NCBI GenBank assembly: GCA_963575745.1
Contig: CAUYUJ010014194.1
Location: 942,001-1,006,000 of the forward strand
DNA length: 64,000 nt
DNA from: Prorocentrum cordatum
Taxonomy: Eukaryota; Sar; Dinophyceae; Prorocentrales; Prorocentraceae
Direction of reading: 5' to 3'
The position numbers and the translations under genes were made by a program. Below are positions 46,433 to 56,446 of the stretch, in pieces (within the stretch, counting starts at the first letter, position 1; each line of letters begins with the position of its first letter). The notes beneath the pieces were generated by a model that had not been told where the DNA came from, ran no database searches, and was given only the letters and a program-made list of their open reading frames with translations.

Positions 46433-47962
46433 CTAAAATTGATTAGACTTGGGTTTGTTTCTGTCCTCGGGACCCCGAAAGGGAACAAACTGCTTCACGT
46501 CATACTTGAATGACTGAGTGCCTGACATCACTTCCAGAAGCAGCTCCCGATCGATGCTTCCCTTGCTATGCCCATCTGCGGTCATATCTCTAGTATCACA
46601 CCACTGCACGTTATGTATTATACCTATATCCATGAGCTCACGTATCCAGCTGATATGTCCAAGCAGAGTCCGTTCTGTCGGTATCTTAAGATCCTTGCTT
46701 GATAATGATTTATACACCGACTCAGCGTCTATGGTAAGAGATACTTTAATGGCTAGGCCTCCAACTTCACGCATATCTCGTAGTTGCCGTGGAGTCAGAA
46801 CCCCTGCCTTGAGCTCGCGGAGAGTGATGAGCGTAGGGTAGCACTCATCGAGGTTATGCGCAGCTGCGAGTGCCTCCGCAGCATAGCTGGACCTCACCTG
46901 CAGTCGGTGTGATTTGCATAGTCCGTCACAGAGGTGAACGACGGATTCGCCTTGGGGCGAGTTTCCTCGCCGTAGTACATTGGCCCCGCGTATGCCGTAG
47001 CCCTTGGTCTCATCACCCCCCTCCCCGGTGAGCTTCCGATACCCCGAATCCTTGTGTATGTCAACTTCATTCGTCGGCTTCATCCGAGGGAAAATGATGT
47101 GTTTCGGGCTGCTGATCGGCTTTCGCGCCACAGCATTCAGTCGTCTGACTTGCAGGCCGGTGGGCTCTTGGATTTTCTGGAGAGAGACCACACGTACCAT
47201 GAGCCAGATTTGAGTAAGAAGGACATAGGCGAGGGCTCCTCGCAAGCTGACGAACATGTCGGTAATGAGTTTCGTGGATTTGGCATCAGCCGCCGCTCCT
47301 GTAAGTTCTGGGTGTGTGATAGGACGTAGTTGCTTGATATTCTCGTCCTGATCCATGATCACATCCCCTTGGTCATTCTTAGTGTAGCGAACGCCGCAGT
47401 TCGTATATGAGTGTTTGTTAAGCTTGCATTTGCCAAACACCTTATCGACACGTTGTACATAGTCGTCTATAGTTTTCTCTAGGCCTGTCATATTAAAAGC
47501 ATCGACATGTTTTGCCGTTAGCAAGTCTTGGCTGAATTCAAATTCAGGATCATAACTGGTCGGTGTAAGGCCTATAGCTCGCGTGGTCGTACGAAGTTTG
47601 AGAGAGAACGCTCTTGGGGCATCCTTTGTACCCGTTCCTGGTTTGAAGCACCTGAGGCAGTGTCGGCTATCGTCATAAGATGAAAAGCCGGGTAGTGTAC
47701 GAAGAACCTGGGCACTTCCCGGTGGAAGGGCGAAGCATTCCATGCGAGTTTCCACGCCGGTGGCATGGGCAAGTTCCTCATAGGTCAGACCCTTGAGGAA
47801 CGCCATGTCGATATCCATGGATGCTAAGATCCACTCTGGATGGCATGCCGCCTCACTTGCCAGGAGTCTCTGGGACTGCCTTCGGGCGGTCCCCGAGAAG
47901 GTTTCCACGTCGAAAGCCTCAGCATCCATAAATCCACGAAGGACAAGTCTGAGACGAATGGT
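46433..47962 (-). pseudogene. pol: Reverse transcriptase core and RNase H
   Basis: Continues the upstream frame after TAA 47963-47965 and ends at TAG 46433. TIRLRLVLRGFMD and LASMDIDMAFLKG (first catalytic Asp) are typical copia palm motifs. The box expected to read VDD is KHVDAFNMTG (HVDA at 47498-47509), so the second Asp is Ala. A CGVRYTK segment and SLRGALAYVLLTQIW follow. RNase H candidates: DIHKDSGYR, RSSYAAEALAAAHN, LTIDAESVYKSL and DTRDMTADGHSKGS, giving Asp-Glu-Asp-Asp. One mini-hairpin (46957-46970) lies in the RNase H loop as RRGNSPQ. Confidence 0.9.
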
Positions 47963-49000
47963 TTAAACGTTCTCGGTGCCCACCTTCACAAACTTCCACT
48001 TATATACATACCTGGATGTCATGATGTTGGAAGCTTTGGATAAATCATACATCTCAAAGCATCGGTTATCAATCCAGATTTTGAGTTCAGTGTACAAAGC
48101 TTCACTAACCTCTTTTGGATGTGCTGCCATGTCGGCTTTGGTGAGTAGGTCATCTTCTTTGACTACCACAGCACGTTTAGCAGCAGAGGATACATATACT
48201 CTCATCGTTGCGACCATATCAGTGTCGAGCTGTGCAAGTTGAGTCTGATCCAACACTACCCTTGACACTTCTGATGTAAAACACAACTCAACATAGGGGC
48301 CATATTCATCACTGCCAGGAGAGTAGCTCTCATCAGGTGTGGTTGAGCAGAGAGAGACTAGACAGGGCTCTCGTGGTTCAGGCTCGTCTCCGAGCGGTTC
48401 CGACAATACGATATCTTTTTCGTCCACAGATGCTGAAACCAAAATACATTGGTCGGGCAGCATGGTTGTTGGGACGCAGTAGAGATAATCGTCGGTAGTT
48501 GTCGTGGGATGAAGGTCCGTACGTAACTCGTCAGACCACTCTTCCAGTATCATAACTTCGATATTATGTTCCTCGTTTTCTTCATAGATTGTCGACAGAC
48601 GGCCTTCACTCGGCGATGAAGCACCTGGGGTATCTGGTGGAGGCCTGTTTCCAGGCGAATCGCGTTCTCCAGACGTGGTGCTTGAGTGCTGGTATTTGGC
48701 CAGGTCGTCGTGAAATCCTAAGGAAGGGACACGTGAAGTCAAGCATTGGATACGTCTGGAATGAGTGCTACCGGTGATTTGAGAAATGTTCAGGCCAGTG
48801 CCCACACACTCATAGTAGTGGAAGGCTGGGCTGATATCATTGTCGTAGTGGATCAGCGTAGACCCGGTGGCGTACTTTACTGCAAGTAGACTTGACACAC
48901 TTCTGGCCAATCTAACTGCTACTACGTGTTCTACTCGGAAATAATTTCGCACGAGATACTGTAGTGCTAGATGTACGCGCGGGTGAAACTTGCTGTCGCC
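47963..49000 (-). pseudogene. pol: Reverse transcriptase N-terminal region and linker
   Basis: Same frame as the integrase, beginning after TAA 49001-49003. A long acidic linker contains mini-hairpins at 48643 (PGNRPP) and 48382 (LGDEP). Then come EVSEALYTELKIWIDNRCFE and SRYVYKWKFVKVGTENV, the usual entry to copia reverse transcriptase, cut at once by TAA 47963-47965 before RLRLVLRGF. The stop falls inside the reverse transcriptase domain, so it would truncate the enzyme unless read through. Confidence 0.85.
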
Positions 49001-50521
49001 TTAAAGATTGAGGTTCCCCTTGTAGTCCGGGATGTAGCCGATGACTTTGGCAGGTTTCCCTGCGCCGAGGTGCGCCACATGCGCAAGGCCGGTTTGCATG
49101 GCCATATTATCCATGCCAAGTTCCCGTGTGAGGAGACATTCAATGTATAGTGTGTGACGAGCATCAGGATACGTCACAATTACCTCACGAGATCCTGCCT
49201 TGACAACAATATGTCCACTTTCAGGCACGTCACGGATCACAGGGAATGGGACGTTCCAGCCCCCATGATCGCCCTTAGTGGCAGTGGGTCGATGGTAGTC
49301 GACCAGATCCCCTGCTGAGTAAAGGCGAGCACCATCTGGAGCCGTTTTAGCCCTGAGAGCGCGATTTGTCTTGGCCACAGCAGTGGCTTGAGTTATGGCT
49401 TCTACGATAACTTCCCTCACACGGCGTTTCCGTTCATGGCCTGATGTCTCGGGCCCCTTGGGAAAGTCAAGGGTGTCGAGGTCAGGAAGGAAGGAGGGCT
49501 GACGTCCAGTGTGTGCTTGGTATGGCGATACTCCGTTGTAAAACGTGAAGGCGTTGGCAACGAAGATGCCTTCAGCCAAAACTCTAGTGAATACAACAGG
49601 GATGTTGTGTCTATTCAGCTCTTCCTCAATCATGTGGAGGACGCCCCTGAGAATGCCGCTTCGTGACTCAATTGAAGTCGCGTGTTGGCCAGGCGCTCGG
49701 ATACGGAGTTCTGTGCCCTTATTGGCCATCATGGCCTTAGCGGCATCATTGTTCAGGGCGCCTTCTCCGTGTGAGTATAAGACTTTGAAGGGTCCATGAT
49801 AGGCAATCCAGCAGTAGTGGTAGGCGTCAAATATAGCATCACGTTCTCTGCCGGAAATTTCTTGGCCTGCTGCCAGGCGAATGCAACGATCCATCATGTG
49901 AAATATGGTCCGTTTCTTGTAAAACATGAGATCCATGTCGCCTTCGTCGAGCCAATTACCAGGGAGGCTCACCGAAGGTAATGTTGAGTTTCCTGGACGT
50001 TCCCATGCTCTGGACTCCCGACAGGTATCGCAAACTTCTTTGATCAGATTCAGTCGAATGTTGTCCAGTCCCACTTTGTCTAGGATTAGCCTCATCTTGG
50101 GTTCCTTCGCATGATACCACCGCAGGTGCAGTTTACGGAATTCCTTTTTATCTACGTGAGGTTCATGACTACGGAGATTTTGCAGACTGTCTTGGATGTC
50201 GAATCTCGTCCAGTCGGGTAGTCGTGGAGCCCCCGAGCCGGTGGAGGCAAGAGGGTTCCTTGTAGCTCTCCGCAGTCGGTCTCCTTCGTCAACTGCATCT
50301 GGTGGTGGTGGTACGCCTTGTAGGCGGCCACGACGGCCCGCTACCGGTGGCGCTTCGCTAGAGGACGCACAAGGCGTGTTTCCACGCTCGGGGGCGTCTC
50401 GTAGCATGTCGTACCTGCTGGCACCAGATGTCGGATCAACGTTACCGAAGGATCGTGGTCGTGGTGGCCTGGCGCGTGCGCCTTGGCGGCCACCTGACGC
50501 TGAAGCTTGGCCCTCACCAGG
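49001..50521 (-). pseudogene. pol: Copia-type integrase
   Basis: A Pro/Arg-rich lead is followed by the zinc-binding pre-integrase module (KLHLRWYHAKEP, then VCDTCRESRAWERPGN). The catalytic core has GDMDLMFYKK (first Asp) and ATSIESRSGILRGVLHMIEE (catalytic Glu). The middle Asp is expected in a YSDGEG-like loop, but the sequence reads YSHGEGALNND (His codon 49769-49771), probably inactivating. A copia-like FYNGVSPYQAHTGRQPSFLP segment follows. Ends at TAA 49001-49003. Mini-hairpins at 50374 (RGNTP) and 49050 (read in another phase as AGKPA) flank the core. Confidence 0.9.
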
Positions 50522-51286
50522 TTAAGGTGAGGGTTTCCACCAAGCTGGCACGGTCTTACCTTCGGGGTCGCGGTCATCTGGAAGTTTAAATGGTTCAGCA
50601 AAACGACATTTACCAGATTCGGTATCGAGGTGGTTCTTAACACTTTTGCTTCTGGTAAGGTCCCTCTGGCATGCGGGACATGGCCAATATACAGAGATGG
50701 AATCATGATACTTACACTGCGTAGGGTCTCTGCTGTGGCTAGGACTGTCCTTTCGGAGGTTGTCGATGCATGCCGGGCATGTGGCCACCTTTGGGATGAT
50801 ACGATCACCGATGCGTCTCATACCTTCGCCTGGTTCGGCTTGATCAGGGAGGTCAGCAGGGTAAGCATGTGCAGTACTTGTAGGCGCGTTTCCGCGCGTA
50901 GTATCAATGGCTTTCGCCAAATAGACGGCTTCCACAAAGGCAGACTGCAGTCGTCGAGTGTATTTTTGTGCCAGTGAAAACTCTCTGTTGCACGGTTGTG
51001 CGTGCACATGCTGACCGTTGCATTTGAGTCGCTCAAAGGGTTTAAGAATCGTCTCGTCATTGCTGGTGATATTTGTCGGCTTCTTAATATAGTCACCAGC
51101 CGTATCTTTGAGTCCCGTCGCACACTGATCAATGCGTACGGTTGTAATGTGTGGTCGGTTGGCAAGTTTCTTCCATGGGGAAATGTCATCCACCCATGTG
51201 CCTGTAGGTTGTTCGCGTCTAAACCACCTCCGTGCATCATCTTGAGTAACAGCAATTTTACCACAATAAGTTATGTGTGGTAAATC
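50522..51286 (-). CDS. Second methyltransferase-like half and Cys/His cluster
   Basis: Continues the frame after TAA 51287-51289. The first part (DLPHITYCGKIAVTQDDARR, then WFRREQPTGTWVDDISPW, then RIDQCATGLKDTAGDYIKKP and CNGQHVHAQ) looks like the second half of the Rossmann-type domain begun upstream, cut by the stop. The C-terminal ~90 residues form a Cys/His cluster (TCPACIDN, CKYHD, PCPACQRDLTRS, NHLDTESGKC), likely zinc-binding. A mini-hairpin at 50884 reads RGNAP. Ends at TAA 50522-50524. The enzymatic assignment is tentative. Confidence 0.45.
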   Translation of the reverse strand, partial: DLPHITYCGKIAVTQDDARRWFRREQPTGTWVDDISPWKKLANRPHITTVRIDQCATGLKDTAGDYIKKPTNITSNDETILKPFERLKCNGQHVHAQPCNREFSLAQKYTRRLQSAFVEAVYLAKAIDTTRGNAPTSTAHAYPADLPDQAEPGEGMRRIGDRIIPKVATCPACIDNLRKDSPSHSRDPTQCKYHDSISVYWPCPACQRDLTRSKSVKNHLDTESGKCRFAEPFKLPDDRDPEGKTVPAWWKPSP

Positions 51287-52936
51287 TTATTTGTGGTGCT
51301 GTTCCCAAGTGTTGTGGTTTACTTTGTAGTTGTAGGAGGATGGTGGTCCTGTGGTGCGGCAACTGGGTTGTAGCATGGCAACTCGTACGTAGCATATAGC
51401 GAAGTAATGATCTACAGCCCGCTGCACCGAGGGGTCTCCCAGGTCGACATATGCGGTCTTGTCTAGGTTGCCTCCTGAGGAGAGTCCCCTTGAGAAGGCA
51501 AGCTCTGAGATACCAACCTCGCCGCCACAAAGCTCCAACATATCCACGCAGTTGTTATGACCATAGCATAGTGTAGCAACTATGCTGTATATGTCAGCGT
51601 GTGCGTCGGGCATAGATGTGGGGAGGGTAAGGAACAGGTCATCGTCCTCATCGGAGCTTATCAGCTCAATGGGGACGTCAGTACTCCAGGTCGCCATAAG
51701 ATCCTGTCCGAGTCCTGACAAGTCGTCGCCGCAATCGTCGTTTCCGTCTTCAACGTGCTGTTTAATGCGACGAGGCTTGATGCCTGCTTCCTTTTCGGCT
51801 TTGAGCCTTTCCTTCTGCTTGATACGCGATTCTGTAGGTAAGACTTGCTCGTTTTGTTCGCCGGTCTGCGTGCCCATTGTCGCGGTTGAGTGGGTACATG
51901 CGTCAATCGCCAGAGTCGGGAGGGGGAATGAACAGTCATCTATGATGACGCGTCGAGGTTTCTGTGGTGATTGAGTCGGCTCGTTTCCGAGCAAGACCGG
52001 TTCCTCGGCTTGCCAATACAACCGAGTGCTGATGTGGGGAACCCCTGCAGGTGGCGGCGCATGCCAATCGTACCCTGTTGGTTGATCGGCGACTGAGATA
52101 TCCTGAATAACCGCATTGGTATCCAGGTTAATCCTTACACGTCGGATAACATCAGACCATTTCGGTCCTTCTTTGTTGGTCGTCACGTAGTGATGGATGT
52201 TATGGCCCGTGCGTGTATAGGTGTTCAGATATATAGGCACGTTTCCGTGCGTGGTAGTGCTTCCCAGGATTTTGTCGTTCAGATGACGGATGAGTGCAGT
52301 ACGTGTCTGAGCTCGCCATTCAGCATGCCGTACCGTATGACCATACCAATCCAACACATGTTGTGGTATCGCATGTTTGCATGCACATGCCCACAGTTTC
52401 GAGCTAATCGGTATTGATGTCGCTACCTGCATGTAAGTACCACTCGGTGTACTGTCTTGCATATTGAACCGAATACCGAAATGACACAAACGCATCCGTA
52501 TCACTGACAACTTAAGATCTTCCAGGGTATCACGTACTGGAGATAACTTCCAAACATATCCTGGGGGACCAAATATTATGATTGTCATGCGGAGTTTCCT
52601 GGCTTTGATCAAAAGGTTCTGGATACGTGACCAATGTGGGGCCACTCTCTTTCCTGGAGTTCGTGCATACCAGTCACCCGGGGTACTAATCCATATGAGA
52701 GTGTAATCTCCACTGATCACCGTACCCAGGTAATATGTGCCCACGCTCGTCATAAGCTCATTGTGGGAAATACGATCACAGATACAACCTCGGGTGCGGA
52801 GGTCGGCGCAAGCGTCTCTCGTATCTTCAATGACAAAAGCCCTCTTACTAAGGCAGGTTACCCCGCTGTCCTTGTTACCCCCAGGCTTTTCGGCCAACAG
52901 GCAAGACGACGAGGGGGCGACGTCGCCCTGCCATCT
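51287..52936 (-). CDS. Divergent methyltransferase-like domains (tandem)
   Basis: Follows TGA 52937-52939 in the same frame. Two segments show a similar order of motifs. First: LIWISTPGDWYARTPG, MTIIIFGPPGYVWKL, RLCHFGIRFN...TPSGTYMQVA, then a C-x-C-x-H segment. Second: VDMLELCGGEVGISELAFSR (like the SAM-binding motif I), VDLGDP, MLQPSCRTTGPPS (like the Pro-Cys catalytic loop of cytosine methyltransferases), continuing past the TAA. Retrotransposon-encoded cytosine methyltransferases have been reported from dinoflagellates, so this is plausible, but motifs are degenerate. Mini-hairpins at 52237 (HGNVP) and 51979 (LGNEP) lie between the two halves. Confidence 0.45.
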   Translation of the reverse strand, partial: RWQGDVAPSSSCLLAEKPGGNKDSGVTCLSKRAFVIEDTRDACADLRTRGCICDRISHNELMTSVGTYYLGTVISGDYTLIWISTPGDWYARTPGKRVAPHWSRIQNLLIKARKLRMTIIIFGPPGYVWKLSPVRDTLEDLKLSVIRMRLCHFGIRFNMQDSTPSGTYMQVATSIPISSKLWACACKHAIPQHVLDWYGHTVRHAEWRAQTRTALIRHLNDKILGSTTTHGNVPIYLNTYTRTGHNIHHYVTTNKEGPKWSDVIRRVRINLDTNAVIQDISVADQPTGYDWHAPPPAGVPHISTRLYWQAEEPVLLGNEPTQSPQKPRRVIIDDCSFPLPTLAIDACTHSTATMGTQTGEQNEQVLPTESRIKQKERLKAEKEAGIKPRRIKQHVEDGNDDCGDDLSGLGQDLMATWSTDVPIELISSDEDDDLFLTLPTSMPDAHADIYSIVATLCYGHNNCVDMLELCGGEVGISELAFSRGLSSGGNLDKTAYVDLGDPSVQRAVDHYFAICYVRVAMLQPSCRTTGPPSSYNYKVNHNTWEQHHK

Positions 52937-53311
52937 TCAAGATAAAGGAGATGTGCCTGCAATGTCTGCCAGCATCTGGGCTTCCCTCAGATGCTGGAGC
53001 TCAGCGCTGCAGCGCGCCGTGGCCTCAGGGGCGGATTGCTCCGCAAATGCTGTCAGCATGGATGGATTATCCATCAGCTGTTTCAGCACGCCTTTGGACC
53101 TCGCGTCGCTGACTGCCTGCAGCTCACGGTTAGTGTACCCCATCGCTATCTTCCGGCGGGACCGCACAGCGCCCATGGGTACACTTCCACCATGCTGGGC
53201 CAGTGTCCTGGCAACGAAGCAATCGAACGTTTCAAGATCGTCGATGCTGTCGCCTCGCATAGTGGCCTTGGCGAGCGTCTCCATCAACCCCTGAGGCAGG
53301 TTTCCCTGCAA
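52937..53311 (-). CDS. Short helical segment of the polyprotein
   Basis: Between TAA 53312-53314 and TGA 52937-52939, in frame with both neighbours. It opens with a mini-hairpin read as LQGNLPQGL and continues as a charged, probably helical stretch (DLETFDCFVARTLAQHGGSV, MLTAFAEQSAPEATA). No family recognised; it links the retropepsin-like and methyltransferase-like parts. Confidence 0.5.
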   Translation of the reverse strand: MQGNLPQGLMETLAKATMRGDSIDDLETFDCFVARTLAQHGGSVPMGAVRSRRKIAMGYTNRELQAVSDARSKGVLKQLMDNPSMLTAFAEQSAPEATARCSAELQHLREAQMLADIAGTSPLS

Positions 53312-56300
53312 TTACTCGCGCTCCTGCGCCGGGGTTGGCCCGCCCGTCAGCACCGTCTGGAATGACGTGCTGCTTGAGCTCGAGGCGGGTTGCCCCGCAG
53401 CTCCAAAACAATCACACCTGATCGAGAGATGCCCTGACGGCAACTTCGTCGTCGGCATGATCTTGGAGCCCTCGGGGAGCTCCATCTTGACCTGCCCCTT
53501 CCCAGGGAATATCAGCTTCTCCTGGCCTCGTTCAAGCACAATGATCGTGCGTTTGTCCTGCATACTATCGAGGCCTAGGATGGCTGGCAGGTCTTTGCCA
53601 CAGCCTGACACAATGTTCGTTTTGTACGAATCGAGCTGGGTCGACCCCTGGTACTCGCAGGCAATGCGGAATGTGCCTACGGTATCCGCTGGGGCCGACC
53701 CTTCTCCCACTCCGTTGATGTTCAAACGAGAGCGGGGCTCGAACGTACAAGTGCGGCCGTGTGCCTCAGCAGCCTGGACGAACTTGCGGCTCGTGTTTTC
53801 ACCCATGATGTTGATTTTCGAGCCTACATCGATGAGGATAGAGTTTCCACCATCGTCCAAGAACGTCTTACTCGGCTGCTTGATGTGCACCGTTTCTGAA
53901 GTGTCGGCTGTGCTATTTGGCGGGTTTCCCCGCAGGTCAGTTGTACTCCCTGGCGGGTTACCCCGCATGACGCTGGCATACGGCCTGCCTTCGGCCATAC
54001 GTACCTGGTCGATGTACTGGAAGTACGACACGTGCTGGACATGATCGCCACGCTCCTCTCGCCAGTTGGCATACTCATCACGTATGCTCTTATACTGCTC
54101 GCGGGTCGTGCGTCTCGTCAGCGTCAGATACGAGTGAAGGGCAATATCCTGCAACCCCTCATTCGTGAGGTGATCCCTGTACTGCAGCCGCTCCTCGAAC
54201 TCCTCTTTCGTCGCTGTGATGTCAACGGCCCTGGCTGCTGTTGCTGCTGTTGCCACTGAGGAATCTGAGAGGTCAAACGACGCACCATCAGTCTCAGGAT
54301 TGTCGGCGTCCAGCATAAAAGTTGTGTGCGCATTATCCAGTTGATTCTGGAAATGCCGAACACGCAGCTCACGCAACTGATCAGGGCCCAGTGCCATCTC
54401 TGCCCCGCCCCCACTCTGGGGAGACATCTGAGGAGTGTTAGGCAGGTTTCCCTGCTGAGGCGCCGTCATCGGGATAAGCTGATCGAAGTATCCCGTCTCC
54501 ATCGGCGGCCTCACCTCCTCTGGCAGGTTTCCCTGCTGCTGGGGCTGAGCTGTCTGCCTATCTAGCATCCTGGCTGTCATCTCCTCCGCCGTGCTCCTCC
54601 ACTCCCGCAGCTCTCTCGCTGCTTGCTCAGGAGTCTGAATGAAGGAGCCGGTCCACGGGAATGATGACGCTATGATGCCAGGTGCTCGGCAGATAGCACA
54701 TGGTGGCTGCCGAGGATCCCCCTCGCGCCGATTTGCGACATGGCCCACCACATTTGAATTCCAGCACCCCTCATGGAATGAGTGATTACACCTCAAACGA
54801 TAAACACTTTCCCTGGGCTGAAATTCTTCGAGGCATACCGCGCAGGTATCTTCCATCCCAGCGAAAACTTCCACATCTGCTGCTCTGGGATATACCCGCC
54901 GCTGTCTCTCCAAGACCGTCTCGGAGGGCATGAAGGCTGCTGGGGGATCCACTGATGGACCCAGCACCTCCGGCACTCCGGCAACCGCAGCTGGAGGGGC
55001 TGCTGGCGCGGAGGCTGTAGGCGTCACAGCAGGCGAGTTTCCTCGCAATGGTGAGCCTCTGTTCCTCACAACCTCAAGCGCGGCTGCACGCGAATGATCG
55101 CGCACGTTCTGCACGGCCTGTCTGCGCCTAAAGCATGCCTGTTGAGTGTGGTATACCTGCCTGATATAATCAGGCACACCCCTACTGCCAGACGATATCG
55201 AATGGGCAGTGGGTTGGGCAGCCACATCTGGCGTTGTTGGCGCAGGCATAAAGGCCATGTGCGGATACATGGACTGATCACTACAGCGCACGTTAGTGAG
55301 GCTGTGGAACTGATCAGTCATTCCACGAACAAACTTGTTCGGGACTCTAGACCCATCAGGGCACAGTGGCGGATTCATGCGTGCTGGCGGTGGCCTCTGG
55401 CCCTGGGCCATGCTCCGGCGAGCATTGAAGGCTGGGACGAAGGCTCGTTGCCGAGCAGGACCCCTTGGATTGGGACCCTCAGGCTCCCAGGGCCAGGCCG
55501 GCCTCCACCTCTGACCACATGGGTGAGGGAGATTGTGGCTCTGCACCTGCTGCGCAGCGGCTGCCACCCTTGCACGGTAGTCTTCAGGCACACCAGCGAC
55601 AGAGGTATGACCAGCTAACGGTCGTGAATGGCCTGGGGTGCCGGGCAGGTTTCTCTGCTGACTCGTTGGAGTGCCAGGCGGCATCATGTTCAGGAGAGCT
55701 GTACCATGCTCAGCCCTAGCCGCTGCGATCCTCTCTATGAGGGTGCCACTCGTGGCAGGGCGACCAGGAGTCCCGAACGGAGACTGTGCAGGTGGCGTTG
55801 CCATTGGGGTCACGCCCCTCGGTGTATGCATACTTGGCGAGGGGCGACCATGCATCTGCTCGAATCGAGCAGGCTCTCCAAAGATGCGGCCGAACGTCTG
55901 CGGGTCTCCCGGCGGCTCAGGCATCTCATTTCTGAGTCCATTTATAGGCAGGTTTCCCTGCATGGCCTGACGATTTCGCGTCGCCATGGCGGACGTTGCT
56001 CCCTGGCCAGCGGCCCAGGAGTCTTGTTGGTATAACCTGTCCGCCAATTGCTCCACCTGCTCAGGGTTCAGAGCTGCCGCTATCTGGTCCAGGTCCGAGG
56101 TGCTGATGGCCTGCCAAGATATGGCGCTAGGCCCTTGGCTTGGGGCGCGGCTTGGAGCCGCGCTCCCGGCCTCACTCTCGGTGATCATGAAGATCTGGTG
56201 GACCTCAGGCTGGTTTCCCAGCGTAGCAGGGCTGTAGTGGTCCCCAACCTCCCTGTGGAGGTAGACCATGGGAGGGTCGACGCCCTCTTGGTCGCGGGAC

Positions 56301-56446
56301 CACTGGTATTCGACGCTGGCACTGCCAACGTCAGCCCACCTGCCAGGGTTCGAAAGCACGGCGGGGGCGACACGCACCCGGCGATCCCCCAGGTACTCTG
56401 GATTGCGCCAGTGCTTCCCCGTGGCAAGGTCCTCTACATGGGAAAT
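53312..56446 (-). CDS. Polyprotein segment with RING-H2 finger and retropepsin-like domain
   Basis: About 1,040 codons in the frame of the upstream Tpt1 segment, after TAA 56447-56449. A long Pro/Gln/Arg-rich region carries mini-hairpin inserts (LGNQP, MQGNLP, LRGNSP). A RING-H2 finger lies near 54680-54860: DTCAVCLEEF, YRLRCNHSFHEGCW, PPCAICRAPG, giving C-x2-C, C-x-H-x2-H-x2-C, C-x2-C; such fingers usually recruit ubiquitin-conjugating enzymes. Two more QQGNLP inserts follow. The protease-like domain (about 53430-53880) has ILIDVGSKINIMG, where retropepsins have D-S/T-G, and LGLDSM later. It ends at TAA 53312-53314. Confidence 0.8.
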   Translation of the reverse strand: MSHVEDLATGKHWRNPEYLGDRRVRVAPAVLSNPGRWADVGSASVEYQWSRDQEGVDPPMVYLHREVGDHYSPATLGNQPEVHQIFMITESEAGSAAPSRAPSQGPSAISWQAISTSDLDQIAAALNPEQVEQLADRLYQQDSWAAGQGATSAMATRNRQAMQGNLPINGLRNEMPEPPGDPQTFGRIFGEPARFEQMHGRPSPSMHTPRGVTPMATPPAQSPFGTPGRPATSGTLIERIAAARAEHGTALLNMMPPGTPTSQQRNLPGTPGHSRPLAGHTSVAGVPEDYRARVAAAAQQVQSHNLPHPCGQRWRPAWPWEPEGPNPRGPARQRAFVPAFNARRSMAQGQRPPPARMNPPLCPDGSRVPNKFVRGMTDQFHSLTNVRCSDQSMYPHMAFMPAPTTPDVAAQPTAHSISSGSRGVPDYIRQVYHTQQACFRRRQAVQNVRDHSRAAALEVVRNRGSPLRGNSPAVTPTASAPAAPPAAVAGVPEVLGPSVDPPAAFMPSETVLERQRRVYPRAADVEVFAGMEDTCAVCLEEFQPRESVYRLRCNHSFHEGCWNSNVVGHVANRREGDPRQPPCAICRAPGIIASSFPWTGSFIQTPEQAARELREWRSTAEEMTARMLDRQTAQPQQQGNLPEEVRPPMETGYFDQLIPMTAPQQGNLPNTPQMSPQSGGGAEMALGPDQLRELRVRHFQNQLDNAHTTFMLDADNPETDGASFDLSDSSVATAATAARAVDITATKEEFEERLQYRDHLTNEGLQDIALHSYLTLTRRTTREQYKSIRDEYANWREERGDHVQHVSYFQYIDQVRMAEGRPYASVMRGNPPGSTTDLRGNPPNSTADTSETVHIKQPSKTFLDDGGNSILIDVGSKINIMGENTSRKFVQAAEAHGRTCTFEPRSRLNINGVGEGSAPADTVGTFRIACEYQGSTQLDSYKTNIVSGCGKDLPAILGLDSMQDKRTIIVLERGQEKLIFPGKGQVKMELPEGSKIMPTTKLPSGHLSIRCDCFGAAGQPASSSSSTSFQTVLTGGPTPAQERE

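Noticed and set aside
51460-51480. Additional mini-hairpin at SGGNLDK
   Set aside because: GNL peptide with loop GCAA but no 5-bp stem; not counted.
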